This document shows positions 1-8,256 of a stretch of 44,487 nt of DNA, in pieces (within the stretch, counting starts at the first letter, position 1; each line of letters starts with the position of its first letter). This stretch comes from a virus. The notes under the pieces are model-generated. The model searched no databases, was not told the DNA's origin, and worked only from the letters and a program-made list of their open reading frames with translations. Made by a program: the position numbers and the translations under genes. The DNA lies in IMG/VR virus record IMGVR_UViG_3300011114_000625, positions 1-44,487 of that record. One strand, given 5' to 3'.

Positions 1-426
1 GCCAATTCTTGGGTTGTCAGCAATAGTTTCATATCCAGCGGCACTGGCTTTATCTCGGTCGCTTAATGTTTCTGCAACCTTTTGAAATTGTTGTCTTCCT
101 TCTCGCTGAGACAAATCAATAGCGCCAATATCACTAATTATTTTTCCACGTTTTTCAAGTTTATCTGCTGCGTTACCAGCGGCATCTGCCACCAATGTGT
201 CAGGATGCGTTTCTTGCAACTTTCTAAACGATGGTGCATCTCTGTTGGCGGCGGCGTTGTCAAAAACATTAACAGGATCGGAGTCTAATGACACAGCATC
301 ATCTACCGGCTGCGTATTTAAACTAACGGATCTTTCAACAGAACCATCAGCAGAAGTTAATGCGGCAGGGCCAGGAGGCGGTACGGGCGCAGCAAGATTA
401 GGAGGTGCAATAGGAGTTTCAACCAT
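1..426 (-). CDS. virion protein, partial (N-terminal 142 residues; allele of 41413-43152)
   Basis: The ATG at 426-424 opens a frame that runs off the left edge of the window. It is the second allele of the complete 579-residue gene at 41413-43152. It differs from that copy by a few conservative changes (Arg to Ser, Ala to Asp and Leu to Ile in the visible part). The N-terminus is rich in Pro, Ala and Asp with no signal peptide. Function is not recognised with certainty; its place between the Ala/Gly-rich and Pro-rich virion genes suggests an internal or ejection protein. It is partial only because the circular molecule was cut here. Confidence 0.8.
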   Translation of the reverse strand, partial: MVETPIAPPNLAAPVPPPGPAALTSADGSVERSVSLNTQPVDDAVSLDSDPVNVFDNAAANRDAPSFRKLQETHPDTLVADAAGNAADKLEKRGKIISDIGAIDLSQREGRQQFQKVAETLSDRDKASAAGYETIADNPRIG

Positions 427-472
427 GATTTATCCAATCAAACAAAATGTGTTAGCACTGCTAAATTAATCA

Positions 473-1090
473 TTACCCAGGCAGTCCAAAAAGCATGGGA
501 AGAACTTTCATAGCAATTTGAGAAATGTCAACACCTCCACTGCGAGTACCATTTTGTGGCTGTCCATTATTTGGAGGAATCGCAGCCGTAGATGCCCTTT
601 CCAAAGCAGCATTTGAATCTGCTTGCTGTGCAGCATTGTTTAATGGATTGGGAGTAACTCCACTATCTGTCATGCTTGATTTAAAAACACTATCAACATC
701 TTTGTTTGGATCGCTTACGGGTTGAATTTGTTCAGCCGGTGCAGGACTTCCAGGTTGCCATGACTTTAAATCAGCAGCACCTTGCTCAAGCATGCTTTGT
801 CTTTGCTCATTAGTCATGCCATCTTGACCAGTTGATGTTGGCGGTACAGCAGTTGGTTGTGCCGTTGAAGGCGCAGGAGCAGATCCTGTAATAGCGTTGC
901 CCAAAGCTTTTGTAGGGTTAGAAAAAAACCCGCCCATATTGGCTTTATCAACAGCACCTGATTTGATCAAACCATAGGCAAGCCCAGCGGCTGGAAGCAA
1001 CTTTACAAGTTCGTTTACAGGGCCACCTTTAGTAAATCGTGCTTCACCACCAAACATCCCCATTCCTGCGCCATCAAATGCTGTTGCCAT
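473..1090 (-). CDS. hypothetical virion-associated protein, 205 aa (left copy)
   Basis: A 205-residue protein. The first 60 or so residues have a Gly-rich start followed by a hydrophobic, possibly membrane-interacting stretch (roughly 25-45). The rest is low-complexity, rich in Pro, Gln, Ser, Thr and Asn, and ends in a short hydrophobic tail. There is no recognisable enzyme motif. It lies 9 bp after the preceding 240-residue gene with a GGAT-type ribosome site just before the ATG. Proteins of this composition in this position of podovirus late operons are often internal virion or ejection proteins; here that is inference. The encoded protein is identical to the copy at 43199-43816. Confidence 0.75.
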   Translation of the reverse strand: MATAFDGAGMGMFGGEARFTKGGPVNELVKLLPAAGLAYGLIKSGAVDKANMGGFFSNPTKALGNAITGSAPAPSTAQPTAVPPTSTGQDGMTNEQRQSMLEQGAADLKSWQPGSPAPAEQIQPVSDPNKDVDSVFKSSMTDSGVTPNPLNNAAQQADSNAALERASTAAIPPNNGQPQNGTRSGGVDISQIAMKVLPMLFGLPG

Positions 1091-1099
1091 GATTGATCC

Positions 1100-1822
1100 T
1101 TACATTCCGATTCCGCTGGTCTTGGAGGAACCTCTTTGGGTTGTTCCTTGAGTGCCAGTAAACACAGGTGTTGTATTTGCTTGAGGAATACCGTAAACCA
1201 CTGAAGCGTACTTGCTGTACACATCCTGTGGAGCGCCAGCCAAGCCCACACGGGCGGCAGCGGCTTGATTTGCGGCAGACAGTCCTTGACCACCAAATGA
1301 TGCCAGTTGATTTGCAGCAGCGGCACGGTTTGCTTCCACGCCAGCAGAGGCGGCAGCAGCAGCGGTTGCTTGACGCTGTTCACCCAGTTGACGTAGGTTG
1401 GTGTCAGCCAAGGCTTGTCGAGCGCCTCCAAGGCCACCAGCACCACCGTACATGGCATTCTGTCCAGCCAACTGCTCACGGGTGGCTTCTCGACCGGCTT
1501 GCAGGGCTCCTTGAACTTGTTGTTCTTTGTACTGTGGGCCAAACAAGGATGCCAAACCGGTCAGACCGGTTGCCAAAGCGCCAGTACCAGCGGCTTCTTG
1601 CAAAGCACCGGTTCGAGATGCAACATCAGATGCCCCGCCAGCAGCCTTTGTAACGGCTGGCATAACCTGACCCATAACCTCTTTTGCCCCGCCTACAGTG
1701 CCTTGATAAGCAGGGAATGCTGTGCCTTTAAGAAATTCAGTTTGTGCGGCAAGCAGATCTTTCTGCTCCTGCATTGGCTGAACTGTCGTTTGTTGACTAC
1801 CAGATGATTTTCCACCGCCCAT
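1100..1822 (-). CDS. putative internal virion (DNA ejection) protein, Ala/Gly-rich, 240 aa
   Basis: The 240-residue product starts with Gly/Ser-rich residues and has a long, highly Ala-rich, probably helical centre (about 60-200). It contains a GGAGGLGGAR segment and ends in a Thr/Gly/Ser-rich tail. This pattern resembles small internal virion proteins of podoviruses that are ejected with the DNA, but I know of no catalytic motif to confirm it. Its ATG (1822-1820) overlaps the stop of the preceding gene by one base, so the two are probably translationally coupled. A diverged allele is at 43826-44487, where the substitutions cluster in this gene rather than its neighbour. Confidence 0.7.
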   Translation of the reverse strand: MGGGKSSGSQQTTVQPMQEQKDLLAAQTEFLKGTAFPAYQGTVGGAKEVMGQVMPAVTKAAGGASDVASRTGALQEAAGTGALATGLTGLASLFGPQYKEQQVQGALQAGREATREQLAGQNAMYGGAGGLGGARQALADTNLRQLGEQRQATAAAAASAGVEANRAAAANQLASFGGQGLSAANQAAAARVGLAGAPQDVYSKYASVVYGIPQANTTPVFTGTQGTTQRGSSKTSGIGM

Positions 1823-2115
1823 TATTGCGCTCCTTTACCCTTGCCAGCAGGGGTTTGTGTTGATTGATTATCCATTTGCCCAGTAGTGTTTGGGTAAGGG
1901 TTTGGCTGACCGGCAGTTGCTCCATCTGTTGGAGCCACATATCCAGCATTAACAGGTTGCAATCCAGCGTTGCCATTGGCATTTGGTTGGCCCATTGTGG
2001 GCTGTCCAGAGGTCAATGACATGCTTTGGCTGGGCGTACTTGGAGACACCCCTGCATTCTTTCCAGCGGGTGTTGAAGACTGACTTGACTGAACTTGTGC
2101 AAAAGGTGCGCCCAT
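1822..2115 (-). CDS. hypothetical protein, Ser/Gln/Pro/Asn-rich, 97 aa
   Basis: A low-complexity 97-residue protein rich in Ser, Gln, Pro, Asn and Gly with no predicted domain. The start at 2115 (product begins MGAPFAQVQS) has an AAGGGAAATC ribosome site and lies 8 bp after the upstream oxygenase gene stop. The longer possible start at 2154 would overlap that gene and lacks a good ribosome site. It sits inside the virion gene block and is followed by an overlapping start of the 240-residue gene. A structural or accessory virion role is inferred from position only. Confidence 0.6.
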   Translation of the reverse strand: MGAPFAQVQSSQSSTPAGKNAGVSPSTPSQSMSLTSGQPTMGQPNANGNAGLQPVNAGYVAPTDGATAGQPNPYPNTTGQMDNQSTQTPAGKGKGAQ

Positions 2116-2123
2116 GATTTCCC

Positions 2124-3233
2124 TTATCGGAAGAATTTGCCGACCATCCAGCAAACAACTGAATATCTCGTACCCTCTTCAATATCCTCAACGCCATGCA
2201 TGAGGAAACTGGGGAATACAAGAACTGTGCCTTTGCTTTGCGGGGGATAGAACCGTTCGTGACCGTTCTGTAAATAGAATTTGCCTCCCTTGAAATCATC
2301 ATTCAGGAAAGCCAATACGGTGAGTTTACGACAATCCTCGCCGTGTGCCAAGAAAGTATCTACATGGGACTGATACCGCCCACCGGCAGGATAAATCAAG
2401 AATTCAGCCTGATTGGCGTGGGTGATGTCAAATTTCCAATTGAAATGGTTGGCAGCAAGACCAGCCGCAGCCAATCGTCCACCAATATCCTTGTAGGTAG
2501 GTAGAAGAACCCGCTCTACGTTTCTGATCGACTTGTCAATGGCTCCAGTGCCTGTTCCGATCACCGGAGGTTCTTTGGGTACGGCAGAACCGCTGTACAG
2601 CTTGATCAAAGAATCACAGGCTTCCTTGGTCAGGATGTCTGTGTAACTCCAATATTGCATGTCCTGAACTGGCAGATTCAAACCTGGTCGCTTGTCAAAC
2701 TTCCATTCTTTGTGTGGGCCATCGGCATCAACGTAGTGAAGAAAAACCTGCGCTTGCCATTCACCTTTGAACTTCTTGCGCCAATGGTATTTTTCCATTC
2801 CACGGTAAAGAACAGCATCGCCAACAGCCATTTCAACCTTGCTGGCATTTGCACCGCCCTCGTCACCCATGTAGATAGGCCAAACTTTGCCATCAAAACC
2901 AAGGGTTAATGTGGCGCTGATTTCACATGATTCACGGTCGGTGTGAATTTCAAGCTTCTCACCTTTTTTGTACAAACGAGCGTAGCTGTACGTTGGATAC
3001 AGTCGCTTGCCTGATGCTTTTTCAAAGTGAGGCAAAAGATCGACAAGCAATTTGTCAAACGCCATAGCACCATGAACAGCCTCAGACTTTGGACATTGCG
3101 GATCTTTAACAGTGACTTGTTGTTCAACCAACCGCTTCAATTCAGCAGTCAATTCTTTGCAATTATTAATATCAAGGAATCCCTTGAGGTGTACATACTT
3201 TTCAATAGTGAACTGAGACAATTGATTACACAT
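2124..3233 (-). CDS. tandem 2OG-Fe(II) oxygenase (prolyl-hydroxylase-like), 369 aa
   Basis: Two double-stranded beta-helix oxygenase domains sit in one chain. The N-terminal domain (about 75-170) shows an HTD iron motif (His97, Asp99) with a candidate third ligand His150. The C-terminal domain (about 270-366) is the clearer prolyl-4-hydroxylase type: His290-x-Asp292, the segment LNDDFKGGKFYL, His346 and Arg356 for 2-oxoglutarate binding. Enzymes of this family hydroxylate protein side chains or other substrates using oxygen, iron and 2-oxoglutarate. Single-domain versions are common in aquatic phages; the double arrangement with iron ligands kept in both halves is less usual. The substrate is unknown. 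It lies between fibre genes and ejection-protein genes, so it is expressed late. Confidence 0.85.
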   Translation of the reverse strand: MCNQLSQFTIEKYVHLKGFLDINNCKELTAELKRLVEQQVTVKDPQCPKSEAVHGAMAFDKLLVDLLPHFEKASGKRLYPTYSYARLYKKGEKLEIHTDRESCEISATLTLGFDGKVWPIYMGDEGGANASKVEMAVGDAVLYRGMEKYHWRKKFKGEWQAQVFLHYVDADGPHKEWKFDKRPGLNLPVQDMQYWSYTDILTKEACDSLIKLYSGSAVPKEPPVIGTGTGAIDKSIRNVERVLLPTYKDIGGRLAAAGLAANHFNWKFDITHANQAEFLIYPAGGRYQSHVDTFLAHGEDCRKLTVLAFLNDDFKGGKFYLQNGHERFYPPQSKGTVLVFPSFLMHGVEDIEEGTRYSVVCWMVGKFFR

Positions 3234-3433
3234 TAAGCCCCCGGTGGTACTGGAATAGGTTTGATTGTTTGATCAGATGGGTCGTACCAGAATTGGTCTT
3301 GTACTACGTCATCTGCACATGGTGTCCAGAACATCTCCACAGATACAGGAAATGTTTCTCCAGTTAAAACAACTTGAGCAACACGATAACCCGTTTCACG
3401 AGGTTCAATGGTTGAAATTAATGCTTCTTTCAT
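3233..3433 (-). CDS. small conserved hypothetical protein, 66 aa
   Basis: A 66-residue protein with a beta-rich look and several aromatic residues (segments VEMFWTPC and FWYDPSD), ending in Pro-Pro-Gly-Ala. The start ATG at 3433 follows the glycine-rich fibre gene closely and its stop overlaps the ATG of the oxygenase gene by one base, so it is part of the same translation unit. Similar short proteins accompany fibre genes in aquatic phages in my memory, possibly as tail accessory or fibre-assembly factors. No motif supports a specific role. Confidence 0.65.
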   Translation of the reverse strand: MKEALISTIEPRETGYRVAQVVLTGETFPVSVEMFWTPCADDVVQDQFWYDPSDQTIKPIPVPPGA

Positions 3434-3445
3434 CAGTAAAACTCC

Positions 3446-4081
3446 TCAATAAAATTCTTCAACGATAACTACGCCAGCAGTGCCAACGCCACCAGCATAG
3501 TTGGTTGCATTGCCGGTATTGAGTTTATTGCCACCACCACCACCACCGCCGTATTGCTGCGCATCAAAGCCAACACCAGTATTAATTTGAGCTTTTGCAC
3601 CACCGCCAAACATAGAGCTTCCACCGCCGCCGCCGCCGCCACTACCGCTAGTATTTAATGTCCCCCCGCTTCCAATGCCACCGGCTCCAGACACCCCAGA
3701 TGCCCCATTAGTGCCAGTGGCTCCTCCTGTTGCCGTAATAACAGTAGCAGGCGCAACCCCAAAAGACGAGCTAGCCGCTATTCCACCAACTGTATAAGGT
3801 TGCGGGCCAGGCAAAGATGGGGCAGGATAAACTTTTATAGAAGTCCCGCCGCCGCCGCCACTACCGCCTGTACCACCGGATGGGTTAGGGGACGTACTGC
3901 CACCACTACCGCCACCGCCAACAACAGTTACTTTAATTGCTTTAACGGTTGCTGGTTTTGTCCATGTGGCTGAAGACGTATATACGTTTAAAACAGGAAC
4001 ACTTGTTGTTGAATTTGCAGTTGATTGAACGGTTGCATCTGGAAAAGTTACACCAGGTGCGCCAATTGATGTTGTTGCCAT
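3446..4081 (-). CDS. glycine-rich tail fibre tip protein, 211 aa
   Basis: After a short Thr/Ser-rich head, the protein has a segment beginning WTKPATVK at about residue 41 that leads into strand-forming residues and then repeated runs of Gly. It ends with GVVIVEEFY. This plan (a WTxP entry strand, polyglycine sandwich, closing strand with a GVVIVE tail) is typical of phage glycine-rich fibre or adhesin tips that contact host receptors. It follows two other fibre-like genes on the same strand with spacings of 12 bp or less. The exact role as receptor-binding tip is inferred. Confidence 0.8.
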   Translation of the reverse strand: MATTSIGAPGVTFPDATVQSTANSTTSVPVLNVYTSSATWTKPATVKAIKVTVVGGGGSGGSTSPNPSGGTGGSGGGGGTSIKVYPAPSLPGPQPYTVGGIAASSSFGVAPATVITATGGATGTNGASGVSGAGGIGSGGTLNTSGSGGGGGGGSSMFGGGAKAQINTGVGFDAQQYGGGGGGGNKLNTGNATNYAGGVGTAGVVIVEEFY

Positions 4082-4093
4082 GCTTTACTCCTT

Positions 4094-4450
4094 TTATCCT
4101 GCACTGATAGTGCCAGTTGATGAAATTGTCACTATGGTTGTTGCGCCATACTTAATAACCAAATTTGCTCCAACTTGCGTAATTGTAAAATTGGTTGTTG
4201 CCAAACTTGCTGCTGATCCTGCTGCATCACCTGTAATATTAATTCCCCAAGTGCCAGTAGCTCCAGTTCCAGTTGGCGAAGGAACATCAACTCCAATTTC
4301 AAGGCCAAGATTATCTCTGGCAGCAGAAGCAGTTGATGCGTTTGTACCACCCTTGGCAATTGTCACAGGTGCATTAATTTGACTAGGTGGCATCCCGCCA
4401 GAAGAGTCTAGGCTATTGGCAAAGTTTGCCAGATTCATTGCTTGGGTCAT
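4094..4450 (-). CDS. tail fibre protein, short (KGGTN-type), 118 aa
   Basis: The segment IAKGGTNASTASAARDNLGL at about 31-50 is the familiar phage tail-fibre motif (KGGT followed by AARxNLGL). It is followed by a Gly/Thr-rich beta region with WGINITGDAAGSA, as in many fibre shaft or attachment domains. The start overlaps the end of the upstream 720-residue tail protein by 4 bp, suggesting coupled translation and physical partnership. The glycine-rich tip follows it. At 118 residues it is short for a stand-alone fibre and may be a connector between the large protein and the tip. Confidence 0.8.
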   Translation of the reverse strand: MTQAMNLANFANSLDSSGGMPPSQINAPVTIAKGGTNASTASAARDNLGLEIGVDVPSPTGTGATGTWGINITGDAAGSAASLATTNFTITQVGANLVIKYGATTIVTISSTGTISAG

Positions 4451-6609
4451 TTTGTACCTTTCAGCATTTCTATTTCAGATTTTAAACTTTCAAGCTGCTT
4501 TTGCATATCGTCAAACAACTCCCTCATGCTGGGCTTGTATTCCAACTGGAATGGCATATCCATACCCAAAACACCGGCAGCGCTGATTGAAGACGCAGAT
4601 GCCTCTCCAGCCTTATTGAATGCTATAAATTGGACAGGTTGACCGCTAAATGACAAAGAACCAATTAAAGTCAGCGTGTAACTCAATGTACCAGCGCCAG
4701 GAATTGTGTAATCAGTACTAGGCTTGAGTAAAGCGCCATTCAACCACATCAAGTGCGAGTTTCTGTAAAACTGTGTAGGAAATGCTACGTTTGAGTTTGC
4801 ATAAGTTGTTTGAGTGTAATTTTCTGAAAAGATCAAAGCATTTGCATTGTTAAAAGCAAACACTACGATATTACAATCTCCACCAACAGATGGTATGTAC
4901 AGCCGGTAACCTTGGTTTGTGCCTATGTAATCATAATCAGCATCTACCAACAGAACACCGTTTATAAAAATTACTTCTGCGCCATCAATGTTGGTTGAGG
5001 TAATGTCAGTTTGACCGTAAACCAATGTTTCGTTATCAACAACAAATGGCACTTTGTCTAATGTTGTCGTTGCGTCAATTAATCTAATGTAGTACATCTG
5101 AATCACATCATTCAACACACATGGATCTGACAAAGTAACTATTGATGATGTTCTTGTAAAGTCAGTGCCAGGTTTTAAAAATGATCCATTGCGAAATACC
5201 AGAATCTGGTCATCTTGAGCATTTGAAAAAGTAAAAGCAGTTTGGCTTGCTGTGGCAAGTGTTTGCAATGTGCTGTAAAGAACAGTGTCCAATGCTGATG
5301 CTTGAATAATTCGACCAAATTCATCAACTTCAATTGCAGAAGTTCCGGCTGGGTCAAATGAATAACCGCCGGTATCTCTACCTTGACCATAGGGATCAAG
5401 ATTTAAATTAACAATTCCATTTGCGCCAAGATTGGAATACCCAATACGTCCAGATGTTGGGCTGGTAACGCTGGCAACAAGCAAACCTGATCTCATGTAA
5501 AGATCAACGTATGGGTCAACTGTTACTGTTTGCGCTGTTAAATTAAACCACCCAGTGTTGTCTGGAGGATCATTTGATAAATTAATTTGAACGGTGTTGC
5601 CGCCAGTTGTTCTGACCCAAAGATTTACGCCAGAGCCAAATGTGTCGCCAGAATCAAACCAAACGTAATCAGCAGGGTTGCTGTCAATTGCAATGATGTC
5701 TGAAGGTTGAAGGCCATACCAAGTTTTACCAGCGGGGTCTGTTGACGTTGTACCGCCCGTAGAACTGGTTCCATACAGCACAAGCAAATACCTATAAGGC
5801 GATTCAATAATTAATGGATCACTTGAAATAATGCCAAGGTCATTCATTGCGCCCAATGTGGCGACATCTAAATTTAATGTTGTTCCATAGATGTACGGGA
5901 TATACCCAATTGGCTTGTTTTCTGCCGGAACCAATGAAATGTTTCTGCCGCCAAAGCTGCGGTAATACATCTCATAAGTTGTACCAAAAGCAAATGGCGA
6001 CCATTCATAATCCAAAGGGTCTATTGATGCAGTGTTGTCATCAGATGTGTAAATGCCATAAAACAAGGCATTTGTTTGGTCATCCCCAAAGCCTGTGCCA
6101 ATGCTGTCAGTAGCAAACTTGATTGACATCCATTGCAAAAACGGTTCAAAAGGGTTGTCCAGATCGATAGAGCGTAAAGGTACAAGCCGCCAGTTTTGAT
6201 TTAAATCCGGCGCTTCCTGAGAAGCTGCAAATGTGGCATGGCGACCTCCGGCGGTAACCACCCAAAGCGTCTTGGTGGCCCCAAAGCCTCCAGTGACTTG
6301 GAACCATGTGTACTGGTTGGGATCAACGCTTTCTGTGACTGTGTCAGTGTTGTAAATGCCAAAATACAGTCTGCCGTAAGGGTTGTCTGTAAAGTTTGAT
6401 CCCGCAGTATCGTCAGCATATTTAACATCTAAATACCGATATTGGTATTGAAGCAACGTACCTACAGAATTAGAAATAAAACCAGTTGTCGGATTGTTGT
6501 TGACAACATATTCTCCAAACGGCGTTCCGGCACTCAGGTTTGCCAAAATGTAATTAATCGCCTCAGCAATTTCTGAAGGCGAAGGGTTGCCGTTAAGTGC
6601 AAATGTCAT
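4447..6609 (-). CDS. large tail/fibre protein with three internal repeats, 720 aa
   Basis: The N-terminal half has three related repeats of about 100 residues starting near 57, 158 and 273. Each has an LDVKYADDTAG-like strand, an acidic loop, an (F/Y)GIY or WYG segment, a D(P/N)xxYxW motif and a Gly-Gly-Arg/Asn turn. The middle and C-terminal parts contain further beta modules with phrases like VFINGVLL and WLNGALLKPSTDY, common in tail fibre baseplate-proximal domains. The last 35 residues form a charged coiled coil that probably trimerises. The ATG shares one base with the stop of the upstream tail gene. It probably links the tail hub to the fibre tip proteins downstream; receptor specificity cannot be read from sequence. 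Confidence 0.75.
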   Translation of the reverse strand: MTFALNGNPSPSEIAEAINYILANLSAGTPFGEYVVNNNPTTGFISNSVGTLLQYQYRYLDVKYADDTAGSNFTDNPYGRLYFGIYNTDTVTESVDPNQYTWFQVTGGFGATKTLWVVTAGGRHATFAASQEAPDLNQNWRLVPLRSIDLDNPFEPFLQWMSIKFATDSIGTGFGDDQTNALFYGIYTSDDNTASIDPLDYEWSPFAFGTTYEMYYRSFGGRNISLVPAENKPIGYIPYIYGTTLNLDVATLGAMNDLGIISSDPLIIESPYRYLLVLYGTSSTGGTTSTDPAGKTWYGLQPSDIIAIDSNPADYVWFDSGDTFGSGVNLWVRTTGGNTVQINLSNDPPDNTGWFNLTAQTVTVDPYVDLYMRSGLLVASVTSPTSGRIGYSNLGANGIVNLNLDPYGQGRDTGGYSFDPAGTSAIEVDEFGRIIQASALDTVLYSTLQTLATASQTAFTFSNAQDDQILVFRNGSFLKPGTDFTRTSSIVTLSDPCVLNDVIQMYYIRLIDATTTLDKVPFVVDNETLVYGQTDITSTNIDGAEVIFINGVLLVDADYDYIGTNQGYRLYIPSVGGDCNIVVFAFNNANALIFSENYTQTTYANSNVAFPTQFYRNSHLMWLNGALLKPSTDYTIPGAGTLSYTLTLIGSLSFSGQPVQFIAFNKAGEASASSISAAGVLGMDMPFQLEYKPSMRELFDDMQKQLESLKSEIEMLKGTK

Positions 6610-8228
6610 TAAAACGCATCCTCAACAACACTGGCTTGCCAATTCATAGCTGTCAAATTCCATGCATCTGTTGCATCATTAGATTCAACCTTTATGGACA
6701 CGGTACGCACAGAGTTTTGCTGGGTAGTCACCCAAGGATTGTCGGTCACTATGGCAACATGGCCTGTTTGACCATAGGTTGGATCTTGAGCAGTTGAATT
6801 TGCCCCGCCAAGAGTAATGTCAACCGTTCCAGTACCAGCAATTTCCGGCAACGCACGGTGGATGTAAACCTTTGAACTGTAAGGAACCGGCCCTTTTTCA
6901 GTTTGCAAAACCACGTTGTTGCGTTCAAACAACGCAGGAATTGGTGCGCCATCAAACGAATTGCCTTGATTGGTCTGAACCATTTGGGCGCTGGACACGC
7001 CGCCCACGCCGTAAGTGACGCATCTTGAGGCATACATGAAGTCAGCCTCATCAGAGTTGTAGACCGGCGCTTCACAGGCGTTACAGGCTCCCTGAACGTC
7101 TTTTGGAGCGTTCCATACATTCAGGTCATACCGCCAAGACAGCATCTTGTTGCACCAGCCGGTGCTGTTGAGATCAGGATAATAGATCTCAATTTGATAT
7201 TTTTGTGTATTGTTGACCACAAACAAGCGGTCTTGATAAGTTGGGCTGAGATTGGCAAAAAAGTAATTTCTGACTTTTTGGTTGCCCAAGGAACTAAAGG
7301 TAGACCCGTCAAACACCCAGATATCACGGCTGTCCACGCCATAAACATATTGGTCAGTGTTGGCCCAGCAATTGTTGTTCAGCAAGCCACGGCCTTGATT
7401 AAACAGGCGCACTCCAAAGATTGGGGCGGTACTGCTTTGGTAGGCGATAGGGCTAAACACTACGGTGTCCCAGTACGAGCAAACATAAAAGTTGCCACCC
7501 AAGAAAAAGCCATCAATCAACGGCCCACGCACGGGCACTTCTTGTTCGTTGGCAATGTTACTTAAAGTTGGCTCCCAAGTGGCTGGAACGCCGGTATTTG
7601 CAAATGCTTGCGACCATCTGACGGTCGTTGGGTAGTTGACGGTAACGCTGGTATCCAAATCTTGGGTCAGGTTGCCAGCAATCAGGATGTTGCCTACATT
7701 GGGCGAACAAAAGTTGCGTACAAATCCAGCACGGGTTGCAATTACGCTTGTACCGTAGTTCCAAACAAAACTGTCCGGCGCTGCATCATAAATTTGGATT
7801 TCGGTATCAGTTGGGCGGTAATACATTGGTGGGCGCAACGTGTCATTGATGAAAAACACACCTCCTACCCATGATGCCGTAATGTTTATGTCATCACTAT
7901 AGCCAGACAGAGCAACATTGGGATTGGCTCCAAAACCTGGGGTAATGTTGGTTATTCCATTGGCAGTAATTAAATACCACTTACCTTCTCGAGTGGCTGC
8001 AATATAAACCCAAGTGGCTTGAGTGCGGAAGTTGCCTTCAATGAATATTGTGTGTCCTGGGATCTGATCCAGAATTGACTGTTCTCCATTGATTTTTTTG
8101 ATGCCGCGCACATCTGCTTCTACGTTCAAACCGCTGTTGTACTCGTTTGGGCCCAAAGCATTGCTGGGCACATCGGGTGTGAAACTCATGTTCAGGAACG
8201 GGGTTCGCAATCTTGAATAATCTGACAT
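6609..8228 (-). CDS. putative tail hub / head-closure protein, gp10-like beta-propeller, 539 aa
   Basis: A long all-beta protein with repeated aromatic strands, for example WVYIAAT, GGVFFINDTLRP and FYVCSYWDTVVF. This is consistent with the propeller-type stabilisation proteins (P22 gp10-like) that close the podovirus head-tail connector; similarity is by general character, not by an obvious motif. The start at 8228 is chosen because it has a GAGGTACAAC ribosome site. A start at 8276 would overlap the upstream glycosyltransferase gene. It is followed by the large repeat tail protein with a one-base overlap, which fits a role at the tail tip. Confidence 0.55.
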   Translation of the reverse strand: MSDYSRLRTPFLNMSFTPDVPSNALGPNEYNSGLNVEADVRGIKKINGEQSILDQIPGHTIFIEGNFRTQATWVYIAATREGKWYLITANGITNITPGFGANPNVALSGYSDDINITASWVGGVFFINDTLRPPMYYRPTDTEIQIYDAAPDSFVWNYGTSVIATRAGFVRNFCSPNVGNILIAGNLTQDLDTSVTVNYPTTVRWSQAFANTGVPATWEPTLSNIANEQEVPVRGPLIDGFFLGGNFYVCSYWDTVVFSPIAYQSSTAPIFGVRLFNQGRGLLNNNCWANTDQYVYGVDSRDIWVFDGSTFSSLGNQKVRNYFFANLSPTYQDRLFVVNNTQKYQIEIYYPDLNSTGWCNKMLSWRYDLNVWNAPKDVQGACNACEAPVYNSDEADFMYASRCVTYGVGGVSSAQMVQTNQGNSFDGAPIPALFERNNVVLQTEKGPVPYSSKVYIHRALPEIAGTGTVDITLGGANSTAQDPTYGQTGHVAIVTDNPWVTTQQNSVRTVSIKVESNDATDAWNLTAMNWQASVVEDAF

Positions 8229-8256
8229 GTTGTACCTCGGTCGTATCCCCTTGATT

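Larger units (their letters stand above)
1..1761. repeat. left copy of terminal overlap (aligns to 42727-44487)
   Basis: This stretch aligns base for base, without gaps as far as I can read, to 42727-44487 (offset 42726). It holds the start of the 579-residue virion-protein gene, a 205-residue gene and most of a 240-residue gene. The alignment runs to both physical ends of the window, which is what an assembled circular or terminally redundant phage genome gives. The copies are not identical. There are single-base differences near 45, 131, 147 and 151, none noticed from about 430 to 1100, and many from 1180 to 1761. A true terminal repeat copied within one genome should be identical, so the ends probably come from two strain variants. 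Confidence 0.9.

Noticed and set aside
1015-1542. 175-codon minus-strand frame inside the 240-residue gene (also at 43741-44268)
   Set aside because: Alternative frame of the Ala/Gly-rich gene; present in both copies only because the repeat is shared, and its sequence is rich in Leu, Pro and Trp as expected for a shifted frame of Ala/Gly-rich codons.
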